Positions 7,588-16,900 of a DNA stretch of 64,000 nucleotides are shown here, piece by piece. Where the stretch lies: contig NZ_CP144375.1 of NCBI RefSeq assembly GCF_043575855.1, positions 2,852,001 to 2,916,000 of the forward strand, given 5' to 3'. Within the stretch, counting starts at the first letter, position 1, and every line of letters begins with the position of its first letter. The notes below the pieces were generated by a model that saw nothing but the letters and a program-made list of their open reading frames with translations, was not told the origin of the DNA and searched no databases. The position numbers and the translations under genes were made by a program. This DNA is from Kutzneria buriramensis. GTDB lineage: Bacteria > Actinomycetota > Actinomycetes > Mycobacteriales > Pseudonocardiaceae.

Positions 7588-10500
7588 CAACGCTCCCCGG
7601 ATCGATGCGAAGTGGCACCGGCGACGGCGACGGCGACCAGCTCGGGTGAGGGTTCCACCACCAGCCAGCCTGCTGCGGTCAAATCTGCGCGATCCTCCGG
7701 TGGCATGTGCGAAAAGGCGACAGCGATTCGGAGGTTGGGCCAGGACACGTCGAGCGCGATGCCGTCGGGGCCTTCCTTGCCGATTGCAGGCGGAGTGGCG
7801 AGCCCTTGGGCGGCGAGGGCCGCGACAAGCTCACGTTCCGCCCCAGGTGCCGCTCTGTCGTAGACGTCTGCCCATGCTCCTACGGGTCGGTTGTCCTGCC
7901 GTTCTGTCTCGTGGTCAGCGCTACTTGACGGGGCGACAAGGCTGGTCGTGGTCACCACAGTGGGCCAGTCGCGTACCGCGAGAGCATTGGACAGGCGCAG
8001 CCACCCTCGCCACGCGGCCGCGTGGGCGTCGTCGAGAACCTCGTTACGATCGTCGAGGACGACGGCCACGCGCACCATCGTTGTGGGCAACATCTCGATG
8101 ACCGCGGCAAGTGCGCCCACACGGTACAGCTGGACCCGGCGGTCTCCCGTAGGGAGATGTTCGTCGAGCAGGACGGCGCGGGCCACCTCCTCGAGGCTGA
8201 CATCATCGGGGACCTGCATTGGCTGCGCGCCTCGGGACAGGAACATCGGCACAGCCCGGGCAACGGTCTGGACCGCGCCCGGATTGGGGGCAGTCACCCA
8301 GTCGACGAGCCAGTCCACCGGGCCACGACCGAGCGCCCTGTACGCCTCTGGTGGCGCCTGAAGCTGCGGCACGTTCATCAGGCTGCCGGCGAGGTCGGGG
8401 CTGTACCACTCCGGTCGACGGTCGGCGTCCTCCGTGGACAGATCATGGAGGTTGACACCAAGGACGATCAGGCCTGCGTCACGCAGGTTCGCTCGCTTGG
8501 TCGCGTCGTCGGCGAGCCGGTTGCAGGCAGCTGTGGCGTGATAGGCCCGCCCGTCCGTGAAGATCGCCACGGCCGGCACGTTCATGTCGGTGGTCTGCAG
8601 CAGGAAGTCCGGGCGGGAGTCGGCGATGTTCGCCTGCGGAGTGAGTGTCCACTGCCGGTGCGCACCGGGCAAGGTGAAGCGGACCAGATTGCCGGTCGGG
8701 CCCGGTGTCTCGGTGACGGCGGCACCGTTACGGCGTAGCTGGCCGACCAGCAGCCGGTGGAAAGCGCGTTCCAGATGCGACTCCGGCTCCTCGTGGGGTG
8801 CCACCTCGGTCACGGTCCAGGCCGTCCCTTCAGCGGTCAGGGCATCGGGGCCCAACGCGAGCAGAGTGCGCAGGTGCCGCTCGGCCGAGGCGCGGGAGAC
8901 GCGCCGGACCGCACCAGGAGCGGTGAACGGCAGCAGGCACCGATGACAGGCAAGCCGTTCCTCGTGCCGGCACTCGCAGTCGCGGACCCGGTTCCAGGCC
9001 AGCACGAGCAGTTCACGCAGGCGGTCGGGGTCGGCGTTCTCGGCGAGGTAGCCGGTGCCACCGGGGACCGCGTCGTGCAGCAGAATCGCCTCGTGGTTGT
9101 CCGTGCCGTCGGACAGGGTCGGATCCACGACGTGCTCGACGCGGATGTGATCCGGATGGCCACCCATCTGTTCACGTAGGCCGAGCAGCAGCGCCGCAGC
9201 GAGGCTGGGCACGGCGAAGTCGTCGCCGATGGTCACCGAGCGAGGCAGCCGGATCACCAGCCCTTGGGTACGCAGTGTCCGCGACAGGGCAACCGTGCTC
9301 GTCACCTCGACGGCAGATGTCCGGTGTGGACACCAGGGACGGTGCTCGTGCGGCCGGTTCCGCCCGGATTCGGTGTCCTTCTTCCCACAGCCGGAACAGA
9401 CCCGGAACAGCATGCCCTGCCGTTCGTGACCACCGACGGTTCGGGTGACTCCATGGCTCGGTGTCCCCAGATTGATCCACCGTAGGTCGACCGAACGCAG
9501 ATAGGTACAGCCGAGCCCGGTGTCCTCGACGAACCAGCGGCGCACCGCGTTGGCGGGGTCGATGTCGGCAGCAGTGACGATCTGGAACGCGGCGTGACCG
9601 CGCTCGTCGCGACGGTCGGAAATCGCCACCTCGTCCCGACGAACCTCGGCCGACACGCGGGTCAGCTCGACCACGTCGATGCGCTGGCCAGTGTCCTGGA
9701 TACCGCGGCTGCCGCACCGGGGACACGGTGGTACGGGGAGTTCTCGACCGGATTCGGCGACGTCTGCCGCATAGCCGCAGGCAGGGCAGAACGCCCAGGT
9801 ACGGATCGACGCGCCGTCAAGCCCTAGGTCGACCGCATCGATCGTGATCTCCCATCCACGGGCATAGAACGTGGCCCCTGGGGCGAATTCACGCAATGCG
9901 TGCGCCGAGCCACGTTGGAACTGCGCGGCGCCGTATTCGTACACACCAGTGTCCGGATCGGTCCAGGACAGGCCCACATCGAGCGTGACCGAATCGTCGA
10001 GCAGGGTGTAGTTGGGCAGCAGCCCGTACTCCTCCAGGACGCTGATCCAGTACGTGCTGCGCAGATGAGAGAGCTGGCTGGCGGTCAACTTCCCGGTGGC
10101 CTTGGCCGAGCGCAGCGCCTGCCGGTCGTCGTCCGTCACGGCCGGCGACGCCACGCGCGCCTCCAGATCAGGCAGGAGCTTGACAATTTCGGCTTGCCGT
10201 TGCTGCAGTGTCTGCACAGTCTCCTGCCACCGCTGGCTGGCGGCGTGCACATGGTCGGCAAAGCCGCTGGTACGCGGCCCGTTTGCGGGGCGCAGCCACT
10301 CACGCAGGCCAGTCACCACCTCGTCCGGCAAGCCGTCGAAGGTGGCGACGAACCGCGGCAGGTACTCGTCAACGCCTTGCTCGGCGTGCAGGACAAGGTC
10401 GCCAAGGAACGTACCCGGCTTGCACGATCCGATCGCCCCGGCTGCCCTGCGCGGGTGAGGCCGTCGGACGTCGCGGGCGAACGCGTCCGCCAGATATGCG

Positions 10501-13500
10501 GTGTACTGCCGGCGCAGAATCTCCTCGGCCGCCAGGTAGGTCGCCGGTGGCCGTACCTCACCGTCCACAACGGACAGTGGGTCGCCGAGCTTGGGCAGCT
10601 GCTCACCACGGCCGGTGACAAAGGCGAGGTCGAGAGCGTTGCCGGTGAGCCGCCCCGCCCGGCCCACGCGCTGCAGGTAGGAGGCGACGGTGGGCGGCAA
10701 GGAAGCCAGGAACACTGCCGAGAGGTCGCCGATGTCGATGCCCATCTCCAGTGTGGGCGTGGCCACCAGCACGTTCGGCGCCTGTGGGCTACCGCCCGAG
10801 TTGCGGAACCCGTCTTCGTAAGCCAGGCGAGTCTCGTCGTCGAGCAGGCTGGTGTGTTCCCGGGCCACGACCCGGCGCATGTCCGGGGAGGCGTACAGGC
10901 GGCGATAGAAGTTGTCCGGCAATGCCTCGGCGGTCAGACGGCCACGACACTGCACGTTCAGGCACGGTGCTCCGGCGAGCTGCTCGACTGAGGCCACGGA
11001 ACCCGGAGTCGTGGCACGACACATGTTGCAGACCAGCAGGTGCCGACCGAGGGACAGGTCTGCCAGCTTGGTGGGCGCGACGACGACGCCGGACGCGGGG
11101 ATGGCGTACACGGTGGCACCGGAGTCGCTGGTGGTGGTCGTGAGCACGCCGTCACGGGCCAGCCGGTCCAGCAGCATCCGGGCCAGCCGCCCACCGTCGG
11201 GCGGGGAAACGTCGAGTACCCGGGCGGTCCAGCGGGCGTACCAGGACTGGGCGGACGTGACGGCGTCCAACCCGCGAGTCGATCCGCCTTGCCCACCGAC
11301 CTTCGGATACGCCGGGGCGGGCCGGTCCCGGGGGAACGCTGGCATACCTTCACCGCGCGGGCGTCCGCCCCAGATCGACCAGTCCCGTCCGTCGTCGGCG
11401 CGGTACCGATCGAACCACGGATGGTCGATCGCGCCCTGGGCGCGCATCCGGTCCAGCACGCCGCGTACCCACTGCACCAGTGTCGAATCACTGCGGGTCT
11501 CGGCGTCGAGCTGGTTTTGCCAGGAGGTGCCCTGTAGGGCGGCGCGAGCGACGCCGGCCATGCGCGGGGGCAGGCCCGCCTCGACCTCGACGGCTACCGA
11601 GCCGGTCAGTTCCAGGGTACGGCCGGTGCGTGAGTTGAGGCCGAATTCCAGCGCGGCGTCGAGCGCGAGCCGCTTGCGGACCCGGGAGCGCACCGAGGCG
11701 CGTGCCCCGCGCAGCGTCTTCGCCTGCCAGAAGTCGGTGAAGGACTCCCGATCGGCGCAGTCGGGAGCGAGGATGCGGTAGCGCGCGAACGGGTCGTTGC
11801 CGGCCTGCCGGATCACTTCGTCGACCAGCGCGTCGAGGGCGAGCGCACCCTCGCTCACGGCATCGTGGAATACCGACCGCAGGGTGAGTGTGTGCGAACG
11901 GGCCTGCACGAACCCGGCGCGGTGCGCGGCATCCTGCACCGAGTCGGTGAAGACGAGTGCCTTCTTCTCCCGTGCGTCGAGGGTGGGCGAGCCGAACAAC
12001 GTGGACAGCGACACCGACAGCAGTGTGGCGATCGCGCTACCGAGGAACCGGATGCCGTCCTCCTGCTCGCAGGATGGGCACGTGTCCTTGCGGCTCTGGT
12101 CGTCGGCGTCGGAACCGACGTTGGTGAGCACCGGCAGGATCCAGCCGTCGCGCAGATCGGGATCGTCCTCGGCCACGCTGGTGAGCAGTTCCCGGTGGCG
12201 CACGGAGAACCACATCAGGCCGTCGACCGGCCGCTCGTCGTCGAGGCCGACGGCCGCCTCGGCGGGCGCGTACAGCAGCGGACGGAACCGGCCTTCCCTG
12301 GCCGCGTGGTTGCGGCGGATGTCGTCGTCGTCCACCGCGAAGCTGGTTCCCACGGGCGCCAGACCGATGCCCCACCCCGACCGGCCGCAGTGGCGGCAGA
12401 AGATCGCCGGGAAAGACGGGCGGGCCTCCTCCGCGTCGCCGTCGGCGACCGGCGGTCCGTCATCACCCCACCGGAACCGTGCCGAAGCCGCCGCGGCCCG
12501 GTCGATGCGTGTCAGCTCACGCACCCACAGGTGCACGTCGACCGACAGCGCGTCCCGGCCCACAACCGCGCGCACATGGCCGAGCGCCGCCAACACGTAG
12601 GACAGCAAGATCGTCACCCGGTCGGCGTCCCCGTCGCCCCGGCCGAACACACGAGCGGCCAAAGCGTCGAGGGGCACCGCATGCTCGGCCTGCCGAGCCA
12701 ACTCCTGGACGAGCGGATGCGCCCGGCACACCGCCAACAAGAACTCGGCCGAGCTGTCGTCAAACCGATCCGCGTCGACTCCATAGAGGACGCCCAAAAT
12801 CGTGTGAGCGATCTGTGCGCCAGTGGCGTCGTTGCCGTGCACCGACACCGTATCGGCCGCTCCCGCTACGTCGAGGTCCTCGGTCCCGACCGGGGTGAGT
12901 CCGGCCGCTGCGACGGTTTCGACCGCGTCAGCGGTCCACTCGTTGAGACTCAGCCGGGTCTCGGTCACGATGGCGTCGGCGTCGAACCGCTCCCCGAAGA
13001 CAGCGCGCGCGAAATCGAGCATCACCGTAGGGTCGCCCTTGTCGCCCAGGGTCGCCGAGGTGGCGACCGGAGTAGCAAGGCCGAGCGGTCGAGCGCGTGT
13101 CGCATCGTCGATGCTCGGGTCTTCGTCGAGCCAGTGGCTCTTGAGCGCCAGTCCGAGCCGGCGCAGCAGCATCGCGACATCGGTGCCCTGCGCGCCGTCG
13201 TACGTGTGGAACTCGTCGAGTACCAGGTAGCGCAGGCTGGTCGACGACTGCCGCCACAGGTCCTGGTCCTCGTGGCGCAGCAGCAGTTGGTCGAGCATCT
13301 TGTAGTTGGTCAGCAGGATGTCCGGCGCGCTGTCCCGGATGATCGCCCGATCGGTGATCAGCCCGTCCGAGGTAACCGTGGTGCGGGTTGACCCTTTCTG
13401 TCCGATATAGAGCGCAGCGGTCACGTCGGCGAGAGCGGGATGCGTGGTGAGCAGTTTCGTCAGCCGGGCCGCCTGGTCGTTCGCGAGCGCGTTCATCGGA

Positions 13501-13925
13501 TAGAGGATGAGCGCTTTCGTACCCGTCACGCCCTCCCGGCGAGCGCGCAGCACGTGGTCGAGGATCGGGTAGAGGAACGCCTCGGTCTTACCTGAGCCGG
13601 TGCCGGTGGTGACCAGCGTCGGCAATGGACGACGTGGCCTCCCGTCCGCGGCGGACGCCAGCCGAGCGAACGCCGCCGCCTGGTGCCCGTACGGCGGGAA
13701 GCCCTCGTACCAGCCGAGGGTGTCCCGCCAACCGGCATCGGCTGGTCGGAACGGCAACCGCAGCCGGACGTATGGGCCCTTGAACATGCCCGTGTCGGGA
13801 TCGGACAGGAACCGGTCCAATCCATCGCGGGCGTCTCCGTCTGTGAGCCCGAAGGTCGTCGTCAGGTAGTCGACGAGGCTCGTCCGGATGCGAGCCGCCT
13901 GCAGGGTGGGCAGCAGCTCACTCAC
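7587..13925 (-). CDS. Giant DEAD/DEAH-box helicase with DUF1998-like zinc region and putative nuclease-like C-terminus
   Basis: The start is a GTG at 13925, after AGAGGAGC and overlapping the methylase stop as GTGA, giving 2112 residues. It is an SF2 helicase with TTGTGSGKTE (about 105-114), LDEFHTYDGAQGTD (about 237-250), and a C-terminal helicase half with TLEMGIDIGDLSAV and YLQRVGRAGR. Near 1600-1665 is a DUF1998-like segment with LLHDAVPGGTGYL and the Cys cluster CECRH...CHRC, as in YprA/MrfA helicases. After it, about 1718-1810, comes LERAFHRLL, SRPDFLL, VAIFTDGRAYH and LRDAGLIVLGV, the order seen in Vsr/DUF559-type PD-(D/E)XK nucleases. A weaker similar block ends the protein. The helicase call is firm; the nuclease is inference. 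Confidence 0.85.
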   Translation of the reverse strand: MSELLPTLQAARIRTSLVDYLTTTFGLTDGDARDGLDRFLSDPDTGMFKGPYVRLRLPFRPADAGWRDTLGWYEGFPPYGHQAAAFARLASAADGRPRRPLPTLVTTGTGSGKTEAFLYPILDHVLRARREGVTGTKALILYPMNALANDQAARLTKLLTTHPALADVTAALYIGQKGSTRTTVTSDGLITDRAIIRDSAPDILLTNYKMLDQLLLRHEDQDLWRQSSTSLRYLVLDEFHTYDGAQGTDVAMLLRRLGLALKSHWLDEDPSIDDATRARPLGLATPVATSATLGDKGDPTVMLDFARAVFGERFDADAIVTETRLSLNEWTADAVETVAAAGLTPVGTEDLDVAGAADTVSVHGNDATGAQIAHTILGVLYGVDADRFDDSSAEFLLAVCRAHPLVQELARQAEHAVPLDALAARVFGRGDGDADRVTILLSYVLAALGHVRAVVGRDALSVDVHLWVRELTRIDRAAAASARFRWGDDGPPVADGDAEEARPSFPAIFCRHCGRSGWGIGLAPVGTSFAVDDDDIRRNHAAREGRFRPLLYAPAEAAVGLDDERPVDGLMWFSVRHRELLTSVAEDDPDLRDGWILPVLTNVGSDADDQSRKDTCPSCEQEDGIRFLGSAIATLLSVSLSTLFGSPTLDAREKKALVFTDSVQDAAHRAGFVQARSHTLTLRSVFHDAVSEGALALDALVDEVIRQAGNDPFARYRILAPDCADRESFTDFWQAKTLRGARASVRSRVRKRLALDAALEFGLNSRTGRTLELTGSVAVEVEAGLPPRMAGVARAALQGTSWQNQLDAETRSDSTLVQWVRGVLDRMRAQGAIDHPWFDRYRADDGRDWSIWGGRPRGEGMPAFPRDRPAPAYPKVGGQGGSTRGLDAVTSAQSWYARWTARVLDVSPPDGGRLARMLLDRLARDGVLTTTTSDSGATVYAIPASGVVVAPTKLADLSLGRHLLVCNMCRATTPGSVASVEQLAGAPCLNVQCRGRLTAEALPDNFYRRLYASPDMRRVVAREHTSLLDDETRLAYEDGFRNSGGSPQAPNVLVATPTLEMGIDIGDLSAVFLASLPPTVASYLQRVGRAGRLTGNALDLAFVTGRGEQLPKLGDPLSVVDGEVRPPATYLAAEEILRRQYTAYLADAFARDVRRPHPRRAAGAIGSCKPGTFLGDLVLHAEQGVDEYLPRFVATFDGLPDEVVTGLREWLRPANGPRTSGFADHVHAASQRWQETVQTLQQRQAEIVKLLPDLEARVASPAVTDDDRQALRSAKATGKLTASQLSHLRSTYWISVLEEYGLLPNYTLLDDSVTLDVGLSWTDPDTGVYEYGAAQFQRGSAHALREFAPGATFYARGWEITIDAVDLGLDGASIRTWAFCPACGYAADVAESGRELPVPPCPRCGSRGIQDTGQRIDVVELTRVSAEVRRDEVAISDRRDERGHAAFQIVTAADIDPANAVRRWFVEDTGLGCTYLRSVDLRWINLGTPSHGVTRTVGGHERQGMLFRVCSGCGKKDTESGRNRPHEHRPWCPHRTSAVEVTSTVALSRTLRTQGLVIRLPRSVTIGDDFAVPSLAAALLLGLREQMGGHPDHIRVEHVVDPTLSDGTDNHEAILLHDAVPGGTGYLAENADPDRLRELLVLAWNRVRDCECRHEERLACHRCLLPFTAPGAVRRVSRASAERHLRTLLALGPDALTAEGTAWTVTEVAPHEEPESHLERAFHRLLVGQLRRNGAAVTETPGPTGNLVRFTLPGAHRQWTLTPQANIADSRPDFLLQTTDMNVPAVAIFTDGRAYHATAACNRLADDATKRANLRDAGLIVLGVNLHDLSTEDADRRPEWYSPDLAGSLMNVPQLQAPPEAYRALGRGPVDWLVDWVTAPNPGAVQTVARAVPMFLSRGAQPMQVPDDVSLEEVARAVLLDEHLPTGDRRVQLYRVGALAAVIEMLPTTMVRVAVVLDDRNEVLDDAHAAAWRGWLRLSNALAVRDWPTVVTTTSLVAPSSSADHETERQDNRPVGAWADVYDRAAPGAERELVAALAAQGLATPPAIGKEGPDGIALDVSWPNLRIAVAFSHMPPEDRADLTAAGWLVVEPSPELVAVAVAGATSHRSGER

Positions 13926-16900
13926 GAACGCTCCTCTAGCAGGCGCTCGAAATGGGCATAAGCCTGCCGCATGTCCGCCTCCCGGTCCAGCGTCACGAAC
14001 GGCAGCTCGTAGGTATAGGCGTTGCCCGCCTGATTGGTCGCGGTCCGCTCCTCCTCGGTGATCCGGTCGCCCTTCTTCCGCCATACGGTGAGCACCGAGT
14101 TGGGCACGAGCCGTCCATTGGCGTCGTAGTAATACACATTCCGGTCATAGCCGTAGAGCACCGCGAACTCGGTGCGGTAGATCGTGCACAGCTCGTCGGC
14201 GGCCAGCCCAAGCGCCAGCGCCACCAGCGCGTCAATCTCGACGAGGGCTTGCCGCCGATCAGCCGCGATCCGTAGCGGTGTGTCGACATCCCAAACAGGC
14301 CTGACGGCCCCGAGCGGCTGCCGTCTCGCGTGCGTAAGACCTCCGGCCCATGCGTCTTCGCGGAATGATCGGCGGTAACAGCGATACCAGAGGTCTCCAT
14401 ACGCATCCGCAATGCAGTTGAGCCTTAGGGTGCGCAAAACAAGTTCCGACAGGAAGGCGTCATTCGCATACGGAAGGCGCCGAACAGTCGCTGCCGTGAT
14501 CGCCGACTTAGGCGCGGCACGAACGAAGAAGTCAGCCAACAGCGACGATAGAACTGCCAACATTGCAACCAAGGACTCCGGTTCAGAACTAACCGAACTT
14601 ACCGATGAAACCGTATGAACATGAGTACTACCTGGCGGAATGAGCGCTGGAATTAAGGTTCGCTCGTTCTTATTGGCCGCCATTGCACGCCATGCAACGC
14701 GATAGAAATTGCGGGCGGGATGGGCGTTCTGGTCGCCCCAGTGGGTGTAGTCGCGGGCGTAGCGACTCCGGTCGCCTCGAGGTTTGTACGCAGTGACCGG
14801 GATTGCGTCGGCTGACAGTGCCTCAAAGTCCGTCGCCGACCAATCCTGGTTGTGCAGCATGGTCTTGTTCGGCGCCTTGTACATCGGCGTGGCCACGAAC
14901 AGGTGCGGGCCTTGCAGGATCACGTCGTCCCAGGACGCCGGCTTGCCCCATTCTGATTCGAAGTACCCACTCTTGCGATCCCGACTCTCGTGCCAGCCTT
15001 CCGAGAAGTGGAGCTCCAATTCGCCGATCCGTCGCGCGTGCGAAAGCTTGTCAAGGACCGAGACCGTGGAGCGGTTGACCGCGTATACCATCCGAGTCTG
15101 CCGAACTGGCGTTTCAGGGGATTCGAGGATCGCGTGCCACATGCCAAGGGTTTCGTCGGTGACGGTGGTAATGCGGCTGCGATGCGGGCGCACATCCCAG
15201 TTACCATCCGGATCCTTAATACCAGGTTCAGGCCCAGAGCCATCGTGGTCGAGCGAGCGAATGACCGTGTCGGGATGGTAAAGCGACGTGGCCATACGGA
15301 AGTCAGGCACCGGTTGCACTGCGCCGTAGACGTGCACGCCATAACTTACTTGATCGTGAATTTCGAACAGTTTCAGCTCGTTGACGAACTGCCAGTGACG
15401 CCTAAGCCGTCGATACGCGTCACAACGAAGAGCTGCAGCCTTTTCGTCGGTGAAATGCGACTCGGGATGAATAAGGCCGACGACTCCCACAGGTGAGGCG
15501 TTGCGCCAGGCCTGAACCATGAAGCAGCGGTAGAAATCCGGCGTCAACCGCTCCAGTTGGGGGAAGTTCGCCACGGAGCCGGCGAATGCGATGGCCGCCG
15601 CAGTGGTCGCAACCCCTTCCGCAGCGGTATCAACGCATCTACGGTCCGTCCACGCCTCGGCACGTTTGCGCTCCTTGGCAGTGACGGATGGCCGTTCGGC
15701 GAGCTTCCACCAAGGATCACGCTCCGCAAGCAGCGCCTCAAAATCGGTTCGCGGCCTTACCCACGGCGGATTACCGACTTGCAGGTTGAATCCACCCTTG
15801 ACGAAGACAGGCGCAAAATCCAGCGCCCAATGAAAGAAGCCTTCACGATCGGCAACGGCTTCACATACTCGCAACCATGGATGCGCACGTAGCGTCGCGT
15901 CAACGGTCAAACAGCCGGCAAGGCCCAAGTCCAGCTCTTCGTATACATTCAAGTCTTCCCAACTCACTGCGGTGCCAAAGGTGAGCTGCCCCTCAGGTGC
16001 CCGCCGCTTACCAGCATGGACGCCGACGAGCATGCGCATGCCCTCGATCCACTGGTCGAGGTTGGGAGGCGTCACTGCATCGCCAGCCTGGCCCGTCACT
16101 TCCTCGACGAAAGCTTCAGAGACTGGCCAATACCAGAGGGCGCACCATGCATCCATGACGCGACGCAGACGTCGATAGGCACCGGAGGGGTCGGCAAGGG
16201 CCGCCTCGATCTCGGCCCTCTGAACCTTTCCGCCCGAAGGTATGTCTTGACCACGCCACACCGGGACTGACCGACGGATCTCTGATTCTGCAACCCCGAG
16301 CCGGTTCGTCGCGATCTGCCACAGCTTCTCCACCCGCCGCGCGAGGTCGCAGAGGGCTTCGATCTGCCTCTGTGTCGGCTTGCTAGTCACATTCTTGCGC
16401 CAAGTTTTGAGACGGGCCCGAGACTCGGGATAGAGATCCCTGGCCTCCTTGGCCTCGTTGACCTCCGCAGAGGAACCCCACCCGATTGACGGCAGTAGGA
16501 AGTGGTGGATACCGCCGCCGGCGACCCGTCCCGCCTCGATGTCCTCCACGAGCGACGCCAGAGGAACGTCTCGCGGTACTTCGTTCAGCCAGGACTTGTC
16601 GCTGACCTGCCTGCGCTGGTACACCGCCCTGCGGGCGCCAACGAGGGAGTTGCCGCGCCGCAGATGCAGCCCGAACCACGGCGCCGACAGCCCCTCGACC
16701 ATGGTGTCTAGCCACAGGGAGATCTCGGCCAGCTCGACAGCTGTGGCGTTGAGGTCCACGCCGTACACGTTGTGCAGCGCCAGGTAGGCCTTGACCTCCT
16801 GCAGCCGGCGCGGGTACTCGTCCGGGTCGATGCGCACGCCCAGCTCGTTCTGGCGGCGCTTGAGGTACTGCTCGGCGAGTTGCCGCACCGCTTCGATGGC

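Noticed and set aside
11865..13391. Plus-strand open frame of 508 codons opposite the giant helicase
   Set aside because: The opposite strand encodes helicase motifs across this region. The plus frame is Arg/Gly/Val-rich with no family and no ribosome site.
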